A stretch of 64,000 bases of DNA, taken from positions 2,336,501 through 2,400,500 of the forward strand of contig NZ_CP023004.1 of the NCBI RefSeq assembly GCF_003096195.1, written 5' to 3'. Numbering within the stretch: the first letter of the stretch is position 1; every line of letters begins with the position of its first letter. The DNA comes from Ereboglobus luteus. Its GTDB lineage: Bacteria; Verrucomicrobiota; Verrucomicrobiia; Opitutales; Opitutaceae. The notes beneath the pieces are model-generated. The model did not search any database. It was given only the letters and a program-made list of their open reading frames with translations, and was not told where the DNA came from. A program made the position numbers and the translations under genes. Below are positions 25,684 to 34,602 of the stretch, one piece after another.

Positions 25684-27729
25684 TTATAGTATGCGAATTA
25701 TGTAAGGCTGCGCCCCGGCCGGATCGCGGCGGGCGACGCCAAACCAGCGCGAGCTCCACGGATGGCCGTTCTCGGACCACATGAGGCGGGTGGGGGGACC
25801 GGACTCGTGCCGGTGCGTCCATACAATGGACAGTCCGAGTTCGCCGCCGTCCGGCCATTGTGTGATGCCGATTGTTTTGTATGGTATGAAAATTTCGCCG
25901 CCCGTGGTTCCGTCGCCGCCTGTTTTATACGCGGCCTTCAATCCCGCGTTTGCATTCAAAAACGTGTCGCCCGGCTTGAGGATGATTTTGCCGGACGGTT
26001 TTATAATTCCATCAACCCATGAATACGGCCCGGCTGTTCCCAAGTGTTCGGGCGGGCGTGTGTCGAAATACACGGCAAACGAATCCTTGCCGATGTCACC
26101 GCGAGCGCGAAAGGCGAGGTGGATGCCATCGCGTCCCGCCTTGAGCGCCCATGTCGTATGACATTCCGCGGGTGTTTTCCTGTAATCGGCGTGGCCCCGG
26201 ATCCAGCGCGCCTGCACGGGTTCCCCGACGGGAAACCATGCGCCGACGGTGTCCGCGCCAAGCCACTCATCGAGCGATCCATCGGTGATGGCCTCGCCCG
26301 AAAACACGGCGGCCTGGCGCACATAAGCGAGTTCGCCCGCGATTGGTATCTGGCCTTGTGGAGTTTCGATTGTTGTTGAAAGCGGAATGCGCCCGACAGG
26401 GGAGCCCTCGGGGATCGGCACATTGATTTTGCGGATGCCCGATGGTGTTTTAATGCGGACCGCCGCGGTCGCATTTGTGGCAACGATACGTTCGCGCACG
26501 AACCCTACCTCCGGGAAAAATGGCGCGGGGATGGCGCGGACGCGGTTTCGTCCGTTTGCATAATTCACGATTTGAAGAAAAGGCGCCGGCCCGGCGAACA
26601 CATGCACGCAGGGATGTGCAAGAAGATCACCGGGCGCGCCGACTCCGGGCCATGTGAAATCGTGCGCGAGCTCGCCGCCGGGCTGAAGGGCGTAGGCGAG
26701 CGTCTCATGCCGGTCGTCTTGTGGAAACGGATAGATCGCGAGCGTGCCGGAGCGGGCAAGCGAAGTTGTGTTCGAAATGGCGAGCCGGGTGATAAGTGTA
26801 TAGGCGCCTTTGTCGTTTTGTTTCCAAAGTGTTTTTCCCGTGATTTCGAGCGACGCGGGTGTTGTTTGCGAAATCGTGTTGGTGATGGTTTCGTAAACCG
26901 CACAGGCCAGCAACTGGTGGCCGTATGCGTTTGGGTGAATGGTGTCCCCGCCGTCCCCCGTTTCGGTCAATCTTGAGAAGATTTCATTATAATGACGCGG
27001 ATAATACGGCCGGAGATTGCGGGCGGTTTGTGCGAGGCTGGCACCCGCCCCGGCGTTCCATAGCGCATCGAAGGTGCGCGCAACCGGCGTGTTGGTTTTG
27101 GCGCCGAGCATACGAAGCGCTCCGGCAAACCCCAGCGTGCGAAATATGGAGGCCTCTGGCGGCGGCGGATTTTTGTCACCGGGCCGGGCGAGAATGTTGA
27201 TATGGGGCGTGGGTTCGAGAAGGATCACATCCGCGCCGCGCGCGCGCAGGTGATTGATGAGCCATTCTGTTTGCTCAATGTAGGATTCGACCGGGGTGAG
27301 CGCGCCTTGGTCGTTAAGCCCGAACATGATTAGCGCAAGATCGCAGGGGCGCGCATCAATGTCCCTCCCCGAGCGGCGCACCGCGGCATCGACGCTTTTG
27401 CCCGGATACGCGGCGCGCGCGACGGCGATATTTTCGTTGCCCGTGGCCCGCCGCAAATAACGCGCGAGTATTTCCGGATAGGGGCCGGTGGCGGTGACTG
27501 AGTCACCGATGGCGAGGATTGTGAACGGCTCGCCGCTTGCCAGGCGCTTGCCATTCAGGGGGAGCGTGCGGTTTAGCGCGGCGGCATCCGGCGCCGGGAG
27601 CGGTGTTTCGTCCGCAAAAGCGAGCGCGTCCGGATCGCTCCATGGAAATTGTGATTTTGCGTCCGCACGCGATTGACCCGCGAGGGCGAGGAACATCGAA
27701 AGAAAAATGTGCGTGATGAGCTTGTTCAC
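25684..27729 (-). CDS. Secreted SGNH/GDSL hydrolase with C-terminal CBM9-like module
   Basis: The GTG at 27727-27729 gives a clean signal peptide (V-N-K-L-I-T-H-I-F-L-S-M-F-L-A-L-A-G). A TTG at 27772-27774 would add 15 polar residues and is less likely. From the GTG the protein is 681 residues. SGNH blocks: A-I-G-D-S-V-T-A-T, I-M-F-G-L-N-D-Q, and D-T-I-H-P-N-A-Y-G-H. After a middle beta domain, residues ~490-670 resemble a CBM9/DOMON-type module (V-F-S-G-E-A-I-T-D-G-S-L-D-E-W). It is the first gene of the minus-strand run, divergent from the regulator, and ends 9 bp before the GH13_18 gene. Confidence 0.82.
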   Translation of the reverse strand: MNKLITHIFLSMFLALAGQSRADAKSQFPWSDPDALAFADETPLPAPDAAALNRTLPLNGKRLASGEPFTILAIGDSVTATGPYPEILARYLRRATGNENIAVARAAYPGKSVDAAVRRSGRDIDARPCDLALIMFGLNDQGALTPVESYIEQTEWLINHLRARGADVILLEPTPHINILARPGDKNPPPPEASIFRTLGFAGALRMLGAKTNTPVARTFDALWNAGAGASLAQTARNLRPYYPRHYNEIFSRLTETGDGGDTIHPNAYGHQLLACAVYETITNTISQTTPASLEITGKTLWKQNDKGAYTLITRLAISNTTSLARSGTLAIYPFPQDDRHETLAYALQPGGELAHDFTWPGVGAPGDLLAHPCVHVFAGPAPFLQIVNYANGRNRVRAIPAPFFPEVGFVRERIVATNATAAVRIKTPSGIRKINVPIPEGSPVGRIPLSTTIETPQGQIPIAGELAYVRQAAVFSGEAITDGSLDEWLGADTVGAWFPVGEPVQARWIRGHADYRKTPAECHTTWALKAGRDGIHLAFRARGDIGKDSFAVYFDTRPPEHLGTAGPYSWVDGIIKPSGKIILKPGDTFLNANAGLKAAYKTGGDGTTGGEIFIPYKTIGITQWPDGGELGLSIVWTHRHESGPPTRLMWSENGHPWSSRWFGVARRDPAGAQPYIIRIL

Positions 27730-27805
27730 GTTTGATTGGCAAAAGGGGTGAAGGCGTGTGCATGTTTGCTCCAATTACGGGTTTCGGCCAAGTCGTCTTG
27801 AAGTG

Positions 27806-27822
27806 TATGGAATATGTCCATA
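27806..27822. promoter_or_regulatory. Inverted repeat, probable operator
   Basis: TATGGA-ATATG-TCCATA is a perfect 6-bp inverted repeat with a 5-bp spacer. It lies in the 200-bp gap between the first gene of the minus-strand run and the divergent regulator. Size and position suit a dimeric GntR/LacI-type protein. The left half with flank (AGTGTATGGA) recurs upstream of GH94 at 4360-4369. Confidence 0.45.
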
Positions 27823-27851
27823 ACCCGCCGCGCACACTGTATAGACTGTTT

Positions 27852-27867
27852 AAAACGCGGACGTTTT
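27852..27867. promoter_or_regulatory. Second inverted repeat near regulator start
   Basis: AAAACG-CGGA-CGTTTT is a perfect 6-bp inverted repeat with a 4-bp spacer, 63 bp upstream of the regulator start. It could be the autoregulatory site or a second operator. No binding consensus is known to me for this regulator. Confidence 0.4.
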
Positions 27868-27929
27868 GGAGGGGATTGTGAATCCGGCTCTTGCAAAGTG
27901 TGCCGGCCCGCGCATCAATCGGCCGCGCT

Positions 27930-29066
27930 ATGGCGCGCAAACAAGTTATCCGTGATCTCCCCTCGCTTCAGGAATATGTGAATGCGTTCAAATCCCTCGG
28001 CCCGCAGGCCAACCGGCAGGCGGCGATATTGGACCTGTTGCGCAAAGCCGCGGAAAAAATGCGCAGCGAGGAGTCGCGGCCGTTTTATTCGATGCGCCAG
28101 ATCGCGGCGTTGTTTGAGCTTCCGCTGCGCACGGTGGCGATCGCCTACGAGCAGCTCGAAAAAGAGGCGGTGCTCAATCGCATCCGGGGATCGCAAACGA
28201 TTTTGGAGGGGCGCGCGGCGACATCGCGCGATCCGGTGCGCGCGATTGTGGGGCTGCCGATCTGGCTGCACGCGATCGTCGTGTCGCCATATTCGCGCAT
28301 GCTGTATCTCGAGCTGGAGGAGCGGCTGCGGTCCCACGGATTCGTCGCGGACATTATTTTTTTCCGGGACAAGGAGGCCACGAGCCCCGACTTTGCGAGG
28401 CGCCTGTTGCAGCACCGGCTCGACTATGTGATCTGGCACACGCCGCATCCGCTTGCCAACCAGACGCTGCTCTCGCTCAAGGATCACGGCATCAAGCAGA
28501 TTCTCGTGCACCCGGCCGACAATCCGACGAGCATCACGCTGCCCATGTATTTGCAGGACTGGACGCACGCGTATGCGGAGATGGCGGCGACGTGGGCCGA
28601 GGCGGGGATCCGAAAAGTGATCGTGCCGGACCCGCTTTACCTGCCGTCGAAACGGGCGCTGCGGAGTTTCACCGTGACGCTTGAGGCGCGCGGGTTGAAG
28701 ATAAAATCCGTCGCCGGCGACGCATCGACAATCCTGGCGGAAGTGAGGCAGCAGCCGGCCGCGCGATGCGCGGTGGCATTTCTCGACCAGCTGGGCGCGG
28801 AGACGATTTGCAATTGCGAACCCGTCATCATGGAGCAGGTGATGAATCAGTCGCGGGTTGCGTTTTGCCGGGGCCCCATTCGCGTGCCTTATTTTCAATA
28901 CCGTCCGGTTGCGATTGATTGCATAGGATTTTCCCCCACGGAAGTCGCGCACCGTGTGGTGGGCGATTTGCGCTGGGGCATCGCGCCGCCCACAAAACAA
29001 ACGCCCACATTCACCGCCGTCTATCGCCCGCAGGTCCCGCTGAGCGAGGCGGCGGATCTGCTGTGA
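27930..29066 (+). CDS. GntR-type winged-helix regulator with LacI-like sensor domain
   Basis: The ATG at 27930 gives MARKQVIRDLPSLQEYVNAF (378 residues). Residues ~25-95 form a GntR winged helix: F-Y-S-M-R-Q-I-A-A-L-F-E-L-P-L-R-T-V is the helix-turn-helix and I-R-G-S-Q-T the wing. The remainder is a periplasmic-binding-protein-like sensor. Its order of strands (I-V-G-L-P-I-W-L-H, then Y-V-I-W-H-T-P, then I-L-V-H-P-A-D) resembles the LacI/GalR ligand domain. This GntR-LacI hybrid is common in Verrucomicrobiota glycan loci. It is divergent from the 11-gene run and very likely controls it, with the two inverted repeats between them as candidate operators. The ligand is presumably a sugar. Confidence 0.85.
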   Translation: MARKQVIRDLPSLQEYVNAFKSLGPQANRQAAILDLLRKAAEKMRSEESRPFYSMRQIAALFELPLRTVAIAYEQLEKEAVLNRIRGSQTILEGRAATSRDPVRAIVGLPIWLHAIVVSPYSRMLYLELEERLRSHGFVADIIFFRDKEATSPDFARRLLQHRLDYVIWHTPHPLANQTLLSLKDHGIKQILVHPADNPTSITLPMYLQDWTHAYAEMAATWAEAGIRKVIVPDPLYLPSKRALRSFTVTLEARGLKIKSVAGDASTILAEVRQQPAARCAVAFLDQLGAETICNCEPVIMEQVMNQSRVAFCRGPIRVPYFQYRPVAIDCIGFSPTEVAHRVVGDLRWGIAPPTKQTPTFTAVYRPQVPLSEAADLL

Positions 29067-29074
29067 TTTATTAA

Positions 29075-29290
29075 CAGAACGGACTCTCAAGCCTGCCGGC
29101 GACCGCGGTCGTGGCGATGGTGATCGCGGCGGTGGCGGCGCTGTTGTTCGAAGTCGTCCGCATGGGCAACACGATCTGGGTCGAGTGCCTTGAGCCTATT
29201 TGCGCGGGCCTGATCACCGGCGCCGCGCTGATCGGCATCGGCGACGCGCTGATACAAAACGTGCTGCCGACCGTGCTGCCGATCTGGTGA
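29075..29290 (+). pseudogene. C-terminal remnant of an integral membrane protein
   Basis: Directly after the regulator, a frame preceded by TAA (29072-29074) encodes about 71 residues ending at TGA 29288-29290. It contains two hydrophobic helices (V-V-A-M-V-I-A-A-V-A-A-L-L-F-E and I-C-A-G-L-I-T-G-A-A-L-I-G-I-G) and ends V-L-P-T-V-L-P-I-W. The first in-frame ATG is at 29117, leaving 57 residues. There is no N-terminal portion upstream, because the regulator occupies it. The end resembles the C-terminus of oligopeptide-transporter (OPT)-like proteins, but I am not sure. A small membrane protein from the ATG is the alternative. Confidence 0.4.
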
Positions 29291-29328
29291 AGTAAAACGG
29301 CGGGATACTGTTTCCACCCAGCCTCGCC

Positions 29329-32300
29329 TCACTTCGCCTTCATCAGCAACAGCTCGCAATCGTTGAGCACTTCGCTGAGCACGAGCGCGTCAACTTGCGC
29401 GAGCGGGATTGCGTTTTTGTGGTCGGGATACATGCGCGGCGTGTAAAGGCCGGGCACAAAAAACACGCGCTCGATCGTCTGCTCGCCCGCGCCTTCCCAA
29501 TAGCCAACCGAAAACCCTTCGTCGTAGTTGATCACCGCCGTGATGTCCGCTCCGGGGAATTGCTTCGTGTGCTCGTTCACCCAGCCCGCGTCCTGCGGTA
29601 TGCCGCGCTGCCAGCCGAGTTTTTCCAGGCCGAACACAAGCGTCTGAGCCACGAGTTTTCCGCGCGTGGCGAGGTGCTTGATCTCCGCGCCCTGCGCGTG
29701 CTCCGGCGCGAGCGTGTGAATCGTCCGTCCGAGTTGCGCGAAGGGCGGCACGATTTCGTAGTCGCCAAATATCTGTCCCCACTGGTCGAGGAGTTGCTTT
29801 TGCCCGGACATTTGCAACGGGTGCGCGAGGCCGATGCTCGCGCCCGCCGCGTCGCCGGGAAGCGTAAAATCGGCGTCGTTCTCGTCGGCGAAAGTCTGGT
29901 CCTCCGTCACGCGAAACGCGCCGGTGAGCTTGCCCTGCGCGTCGTAAACACCCCAGAGCAGCAGGCGCGCGAGGTTGATCATCAGCGGTTGTTTTACGAT
30001 CAGTTGCTGGAATTCGCCCGGAGCCCAGCGACGCCCGGTGACCATCGCCTGCTCCAGCCGCACGGCCTGGATTTTTGCGACCTCGGCGATTTGTTTTTTC
30101 AACAACTTCCACTCGGCCACGGCGGCGGGCGCGAGCGTGGCGTCGTCCTTCGCGCCGGGTTTTGGCAGGTCGGATTTGATCGTGCCGTCGGCATGGCGGA
30201 TCATTGGTTTCATCTCCGGGCCGAGGATGAAGCGGAACTGGCGCGGGCCGAAGTCGAACACGCGCGAGCCGCGCTCATCGAGTCCGCAATCCGGCACGAT
30301 GCGATCCTCCAGCTGCGCGCGCGACATGCCGCGCGTTTCCGCGATCGCCTCCATGCACTGCGCGGCGCGCTCCTTGATGCCCTTGAATTTCACCTTCTGC
30401 GCGATGCCGTTTATCTGCATGAGCGCGGTGTCGGTGCCGATTGCGCGCAGCACTTCGAGTCCCATGACGGCGCGCTGATGCTGCGACTCGCCCGGCCACA
30501 CGCGGATGAGCGGCGCGAGTTTGAGCACGGAGCAGTCGCCTCCGAGAAGTCCGAGCGCGAGAAACGCCCACTTCTCCTTCGAGGGCGCGCCCTCGCCGAG
30601 CCAGAGCTCGAACAGCCGCCAGCCAAACGCGTCGAGGCTGTCGGCCTCGGCGTGTTCGCGAAGCGCGACGGCGAGCGGGTGTTTTTGCTCCGGCGTGCTC
30701 GCCTGGAGCGCGGCGATCACCTCGCCGAGTTGCGCCTCGCCGAGCGCGTATTGCCCGCCCGCGATGTCGAGAATGAGCGGCGTCAAGTCGGGCAGTTTCA
30801 CCCACGCGGGCCTCTTGTTTTTTCCAAGCGGCGCGGCGGCGAGCGCCCCGCCCCACCACGCGGGAATTTTTTCCGGCGGCAGCGCCGGGTAAACTTTTTC
30901 AACGACATCGAGCACGCTCGCGCGGATGCGTGCGACGGTATCGGCGGGGAAATGCGCGAGCTGCGCCTCGATGAGCGCGGAGGCTCCGCGGCGCTTGAGC
31001 GTGTTGAGATAATCGACGGCGGCCGCCGCGCCCTTGCCGCCCCCGGCGGCGACGGGGATCAGCCCGGCCACGCTTTCGGCGGGATGCGCGTCGAGCCATT
31101 CGCGCGATGAGCGCGGGGCTTTTGAGTTGTGCGCGAGGTCGAGCATGTGCGGCGCGGCCTCGGGCGCGTGCACGCGCCCGAACTCGGCGAACAATTCCTC
31201 GGCATCCTCCTTTTTGCCGATTGCGGCGATGCTGCGCGCGATGACGTCGAGCGCGGTGAGCCCGGTGCGCGCGAGAAAACCGCGGATGTAAACAGGCCGG
31301 TTGAGCGGCAGTTTCAGGCGGCGCATATGAAACGCGACAAGCTCGGGCGTGCCGAGGCCGAGCACGATTTCCTGCGGGCAATGGTAGTGCGCGTGATCCC
31401 ACGAGGTGTCGGCGGCGTAAAGGTTGTCCGCCCAGCTTTCGACGAGAGAGAGAGCCTCGTCACGCAGGCCGAACATCACGCCGAACATAAACGGCGCCGG
31501 CGGAGTGGCGTAAAAATCAGTCGGCCACACGGCGGAATTCCACGCGGCCTTGGCGGCCTCCTTCCACGCGGCGCGCTCCGCGGCGGTCAGCCACGGGAAA
31601 ACGTATTTGCGAAACCCGTCGCGGTAAACGCGCATGCGTGTCATTTGAAAACCAAAGCCGCGTCCCCCAACCGGGCGAAACATGTATTCGATTAACTCGG
31701 CGGGCGTCAGCAAAACCGCGAGGCAACGGACAAACTCGGCCGGCACATAATTGTTTTTTGTATCGAGCGTCGCCGGCGCCTTTCCGGTGAACACGGTGTT
31801 TTCCTTTCGGATTTTTTCGGCGTGCTCGGCGGGTTTCTCATCGCGTTTGCGCGGCGCGAGCATGACCGAGCACCAGAACTCCGCCTCCTCGCGCGAAAGC
31901 TGCGTGACGGGCAGCGCGGCGGAAAAATCCCATTCCCAGCCGTATGTGCGCGCGCGCACCTTGGTCGCGAGTCGCTTCAGGCAATCCTCCAGGTCAAACG
32001 GCTTCGCGGGCGGCTGTGGGGCGAGCGCGGCGGACATCACGCGAACCGCGCCGTCGGGCAGCGGAAAATCCTCCGGCACGGCCGCCCAATCGGCGGCATC
32101 AAGATCGATCTCGCGGCGCAGCGCGGCGTTGATGGAAAACGCCGGCGCGGGTTCGGGTGCGGGAGCCGGCGCGGCGGCCGGTTGCGCGGGAACCGCCTCC
32201 TTCTTCGCGGCCGCGACGGGCGCGGGTTTTTCTTTTTTCGCAACGGGAGCAACGGGCGCCAGGGGCGCGCCGGCGGTTTTTTCGACGTAACCTTTTTTCG

Positions 32301-32484
32301 TTTTTTCGGCGACGAGCTTGTCGAACGACTTTTGCGCGTCGGAGTCGGAGGCGAACTCCTTTGTCTGCGTCTGGCCCGCCGTGCCGATGCGTCCGTAGTT
32401 CACGGTGTGCGCCTTGCCGTCGAGTGTGATTGTCCAGAATTTGTTGGAGGAACCGTCGGAGAATTCAAACGTGCGGGTGGTCAT
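29329..32484 (-). CDS. WGR and DUF4132 domain protein
   Basis: From the ATG at 32482-32484 (MTTRTFEFSDGSSNKFWTIT) the protein has 1051 residues. Residues ~1-75 are a WGR domain (K-F-W-T-I-T-L-D-G, then V-N-Y-G-R-I-G-T-A-G-Q), the module that binds nucleic acid ends in PARPs. A low-complexity Ala/Pro/Lys linker (~75-120) follows. The long helical middle (~180-700) looks like HEAT/ARM-type repeats. The C-terminal ~250 residues match the DUF4132 pattern (D-A-G-W-V-N-E-H-T-K-Q-F-P-G-A). It ends the five-gene minus-strand cassette, 30 bp after the SWIM gene. I infer a large scaffold or nucleic-acid-sensing component. Confidence 0.8.
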   Translation of the reverse strand: MTTRTFEFSDGSSNKFWTITLDGKAHTVNYGRIGTAGQTQTKEFASDSDAQKSFDKLVAEKTKKGYVEKTAGAPLAPVAPVAKKEKPAPVAAAKKEAVPAQPAAAPAPAPEPAPAFSINAALRREIDLDAADWAAVPEDFPLPDGAVRVMSAALAPQPPAKPFDLEDCLKRLATKVRARTYGWEWDFSAALPVTQLSREEAEFWCSVMLAPRKRDEKPAEHAEKIRKENTVFTGKAPATLDTKNNYVPAEFVRCLAVLLTPAELIEYMFRPVGGRGFGFQMTRMRVYRDGFRKYVFPWLTAAERAAWKEAAKAAWNSAVWPTDFYATPPAPFMFGVMFGLRDEALSLVESWADNLYAADTSWDHAHYHCPQEIVLGLGTPELVAFHMRRLKLPLNRPVYIRGFLARTGLTALDVIARSIAAIGKKEDAEELFAEFGRVHAPEAAPHMLDLAHNSKAPRSSREWLDAHPAESVAGLIPVAAGGGKGAAAAVDYLNTLKRRGASALIEAQLAHFPADTVARIRASVLDVVEKVYPALPPEKIPAWWGGALAAAPLGKNKRPAWVKLPDLTPLILDIAGGQYALGEAQLGEVIAALQASTPEQKHPLAVALREHAEADSLDAFGWRLFELWLGEGAPSKEKWAFLALGLLGGDCSVLKLAPLIRVWPGESQHQRAVMGLEVLRAIGTDTALMQINGIAQKVKFKGIKERAAQCMEAIAETRGMSRAQLEDRIVPDCGLDERGSRVFDFGPRQFRFILGPEMKPMIRHADGTIKSDLPKPGAKDDATLAPAAVAEWKLLKKQIAEVAKIQAVRLEQAMVTGRRWAPGEFQQLIVKQPLMINLARLLLWGVYDAQGKLTGAFRVTEDQTFADENDADFTLPGDAAGASIGLAHPLQMSGQKQLLDQWGQIFGDYEIVPPFAQLGRTIHTLAPEHAQGAEIKHLATRGKLVAQTLVFGLEKLGWQRGIPQDAGWVNEHTKQFPGADITAVINYDEGFSVGYWEGAGEQTIERVFFVPGLYTPRMYPDHKNAIPLAQVDALVLSEVLNDCELLLMKAK

Positions 32485-32514
32485 GATGCGCACGAGGCAA
32501 CGGATTTCGGCGCG

Positions 32515-34551
32515 TTAATGCGATGTAAAAGGCGGTGGAAGAATCTGGAAATTTTCCAGTGTCGCGTATTCGCGAAACGCAAAATCGGCGGCGACGGTGA
32601 GCGCGAGCAGCGCGCCGATGTTTTGGGCAAAACCGTTCGCGTCCGGCACGAGCGCGTCCAGGCCGAGCGATCGCCCGAGCGCGGCGAGGCGCGCGCTTTC
32701 GGCGGCGGTCGCGGACGGGCCGAGCAGCCACGTCTCGGCGAGGTGCTCCTGCAATTCGTCGATGTAATCGTGCAACGCGTCGGCGGCGGTTGCGGCGATT
32801 GATAACGACGAGGAAAGTTTTTCGGGGGCAGCGGGCCGGTTGTCCGGGCCGCTTTGCGGCGGCGCGTCGTCAACCCACGGCTGGATGCAGGTGCGCCCGG
32901 AGGCGTTTTCAAAAACGACGCTCAACGGCGCGAGCACGAGCTCCGCGCCCTCAAGCCGGGCCTGCGCGCACACAAAACGCACGTTGCCGGGCGTGGCGCG
33001 CAACGCGGCGAGAAGCGACTCGTTGCCGGCGGAGGCGCGCGTCACGCAGGGGTGCGCGAGGACCGCTGTGCCGCCCTCGGCGTCGGCGAGGCGCGCGCGG
33101 ATTTCCTGCGACGCGACGGAAAATACGACCTCGCCCGCGCCCGCGACGGGGCACACTGCGAGGCGCGCGGCGACGCGGCGCGGACCGAGCGCGGCGGGCG
33201 GCTCGGCGCGGAGTTGCTCGCGCAGCGCGGCGAAACTGGAAACGAGCAGCGGCGCGCGGAGCGTCTCCCACGCGCAGGCCTGCGGCGTCACGCTCACCGG
33301 CGCGCGGCCGGCGATGAAGCGGCCGGAGGGCGAGCGGCGCCCGCCCTTGACAAGGAGCTGTCCGCGCCCGATGGCGGCGAGCGTGGCGCCCTTGAGCGCG
33401 AAGGTGCGGGCGAGCGCGGCAAAACTTTTCGGCGTCCCGCCCGGCTCGTGCGCGAAGGCGCGCGTGATGGCGAGCGTGGTGCCGGTGTCGGCATCCTGGA
33501 GGTAGGCGGAAATTTCCGTTCCCGTTTTCCAGGTGCGCGCGGCGCAGCCGAGGCCGATCAGGCGCGCGGAGGCGATTTCCGTCTCGCGGTCGCGCGGCGT
33601 GCCGCGAATGAAAAGCGGCGGCACCGGCGACACGCCCGAGCGGATGGCGTCGGCGCGCTGGAGAAGCTCGGCGGCGAGCGCGAGAAAATCGCGCGGCGCG
33701 AAGCGGGCGTCGCGCGCGAGGTAGGCGGTGTGAAGCTCCGCGATGTCGTGCAGCACGTCGGCGGGCCAGACGAGCGCGGCGTCGCGCGCGAGCGTGGAAA
33801 GGAGGCGCCAGGTGTCGGCCTGGAGCGGCGAGGAGCGGGCGAGCCCGGTGGCGGCGAACGTGGCGAGTTCCGCCTCGATCTGGCCGAGCACGGAGAGCGC
33901 GGCGTCATCGGACGCGGCGGAAATTTCCGCCGCGGTGGAGACAAGCGCGGCGGTTTGCCCGGCGGGCATTTTGCGCGCGGCCCAAATGGAGAGCAGCGCG
34001 TGGCCGCAGGGCGCGGTGGCGGCGCAATCGCACACGGCGTAGCGCGGGTCGCGCGGCACGAGAAAATTAACCGTGCAGCCGAGCGTGTGCAGGTGCGCGC
34101 GCGGCTTTGCGCCCGTCCAGATTTGGATGACGTGGCCGGCTTCGAAATCGCGCCGCCAGCGCGCGAGCTCGGCGGGCGAAAAAAACGCGTCGAGTTGCGC
34201 GTCGGTGATTTCGGCGGGCGACCATTCGGCATTCGCGGACACGGACGTGTTTTCGCCTTTGGGCGCCGGCGCGGAGGTTTGCGAAAGCTGGTAACGGATG
34301 ACGGTGCGCAGGACGTGCCGGCAGAGCGTTGTCGAGGGGCAGGTGCAGCGCGCGTCGGTGAGGCGCGCGCCGGCGGGCAGGCGGCATTCGGGGCCGTCCG
34401 ACCAGCGCGCGGTGATGTCGCCCGCGGGCGTCTCCTCGAACTCGCACGCGAGCGCGGACGATTCGGCCTCCTGGCGCGCGCGCCGGGCGAGGCCTCGGTT
34501 CGCGAGCGAGGCGAGATCGTCGTCGTTGAGTGCGAGAAGGTCGGCGCGCAT
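32515..34551 (-). CDS. SWIM zinc-finger protein, two fingers
   Basis: A 678-residue protein. A canonical SWIM finger C-x-C-x5-C-x-H lies at Cys69, Cys71, Cys77, His79 (C-T-C-P-S-T-T-L-C-R-H). A second perfect match lies at Cys174, Cys176, Cys182, His184 (C-D-C-A-A-T-A-P-C-G-H). The rest is Ala-rich, helical, then beta-rich, without a known enzymatic motif. SWIM domains bind DNA or protein. In related actinobacterial and myxobacterial operons a SWIM protein accompanies MoxR, VWA and DUF5682 proteins, as here. It lies 51 bp downstream of the VWA gene and 30 bp upstream of the WGR-DUF4132 gene. Confidence 0.88.
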   Translation of the reverse strand: MRADLLALNDDDLASLANRGLARRARQEAESSALACEFEETPAGDITARWSDGPECRLPAGARLTDARCTCPSTTLCRHVLRTVIRYQLSQTSAPAPKGENTSVSANAEWSPAEITDAQLDAFFSPAELARWRRDFEAGHVIQIWTGAKPRAHLHTLGCTVNFLVPRDPRYAVCDCAATAPCGHALLSIWAARKMPAGQTAALVSTAAEISAASDDAALSVLGQIEAELATFAATGLARSSPLQADTWRLLSTLARDAALVWPADVLHDIAELHTAYLARDARFAPRDFLALAAELLQRADAIRSGVSPVPPLFIRGTPRDRETEIASARLIGLGCAARTWKTGTEISAYLQDADTGTTLAITRAFAHEPGGTPKSFAALARTFALKGATLAAIGRGQLLVKGGRRSPSGRFIAGRAPVSVTPQACAWETLRAPLLVSSFAALREQLRAEPPAALGPRRVAARLAVCPVAGAGEVVFSVASQEIRARLADAEGGTAVLAHPCVTRASAGNESLLAALRATPGNVRFVCAQARLEGAELVLAPLSVVFENASGRTCIQPWVDDAPPQSGPDNRPAAPEKLSSSLSIAATAADALHDYIDELQEHLAETWLLGPSATAAESARLAALGRSLGLDALVPDANGFAQNIGALLALTVAADFAFREYATLENFQILPPPFTSH

Positions 34552-34602
34552 GGGTTTCGATTTTTGAAATTTGGGAAAATGTTTTCGTTGGGCAGGTGTT
34601 GC

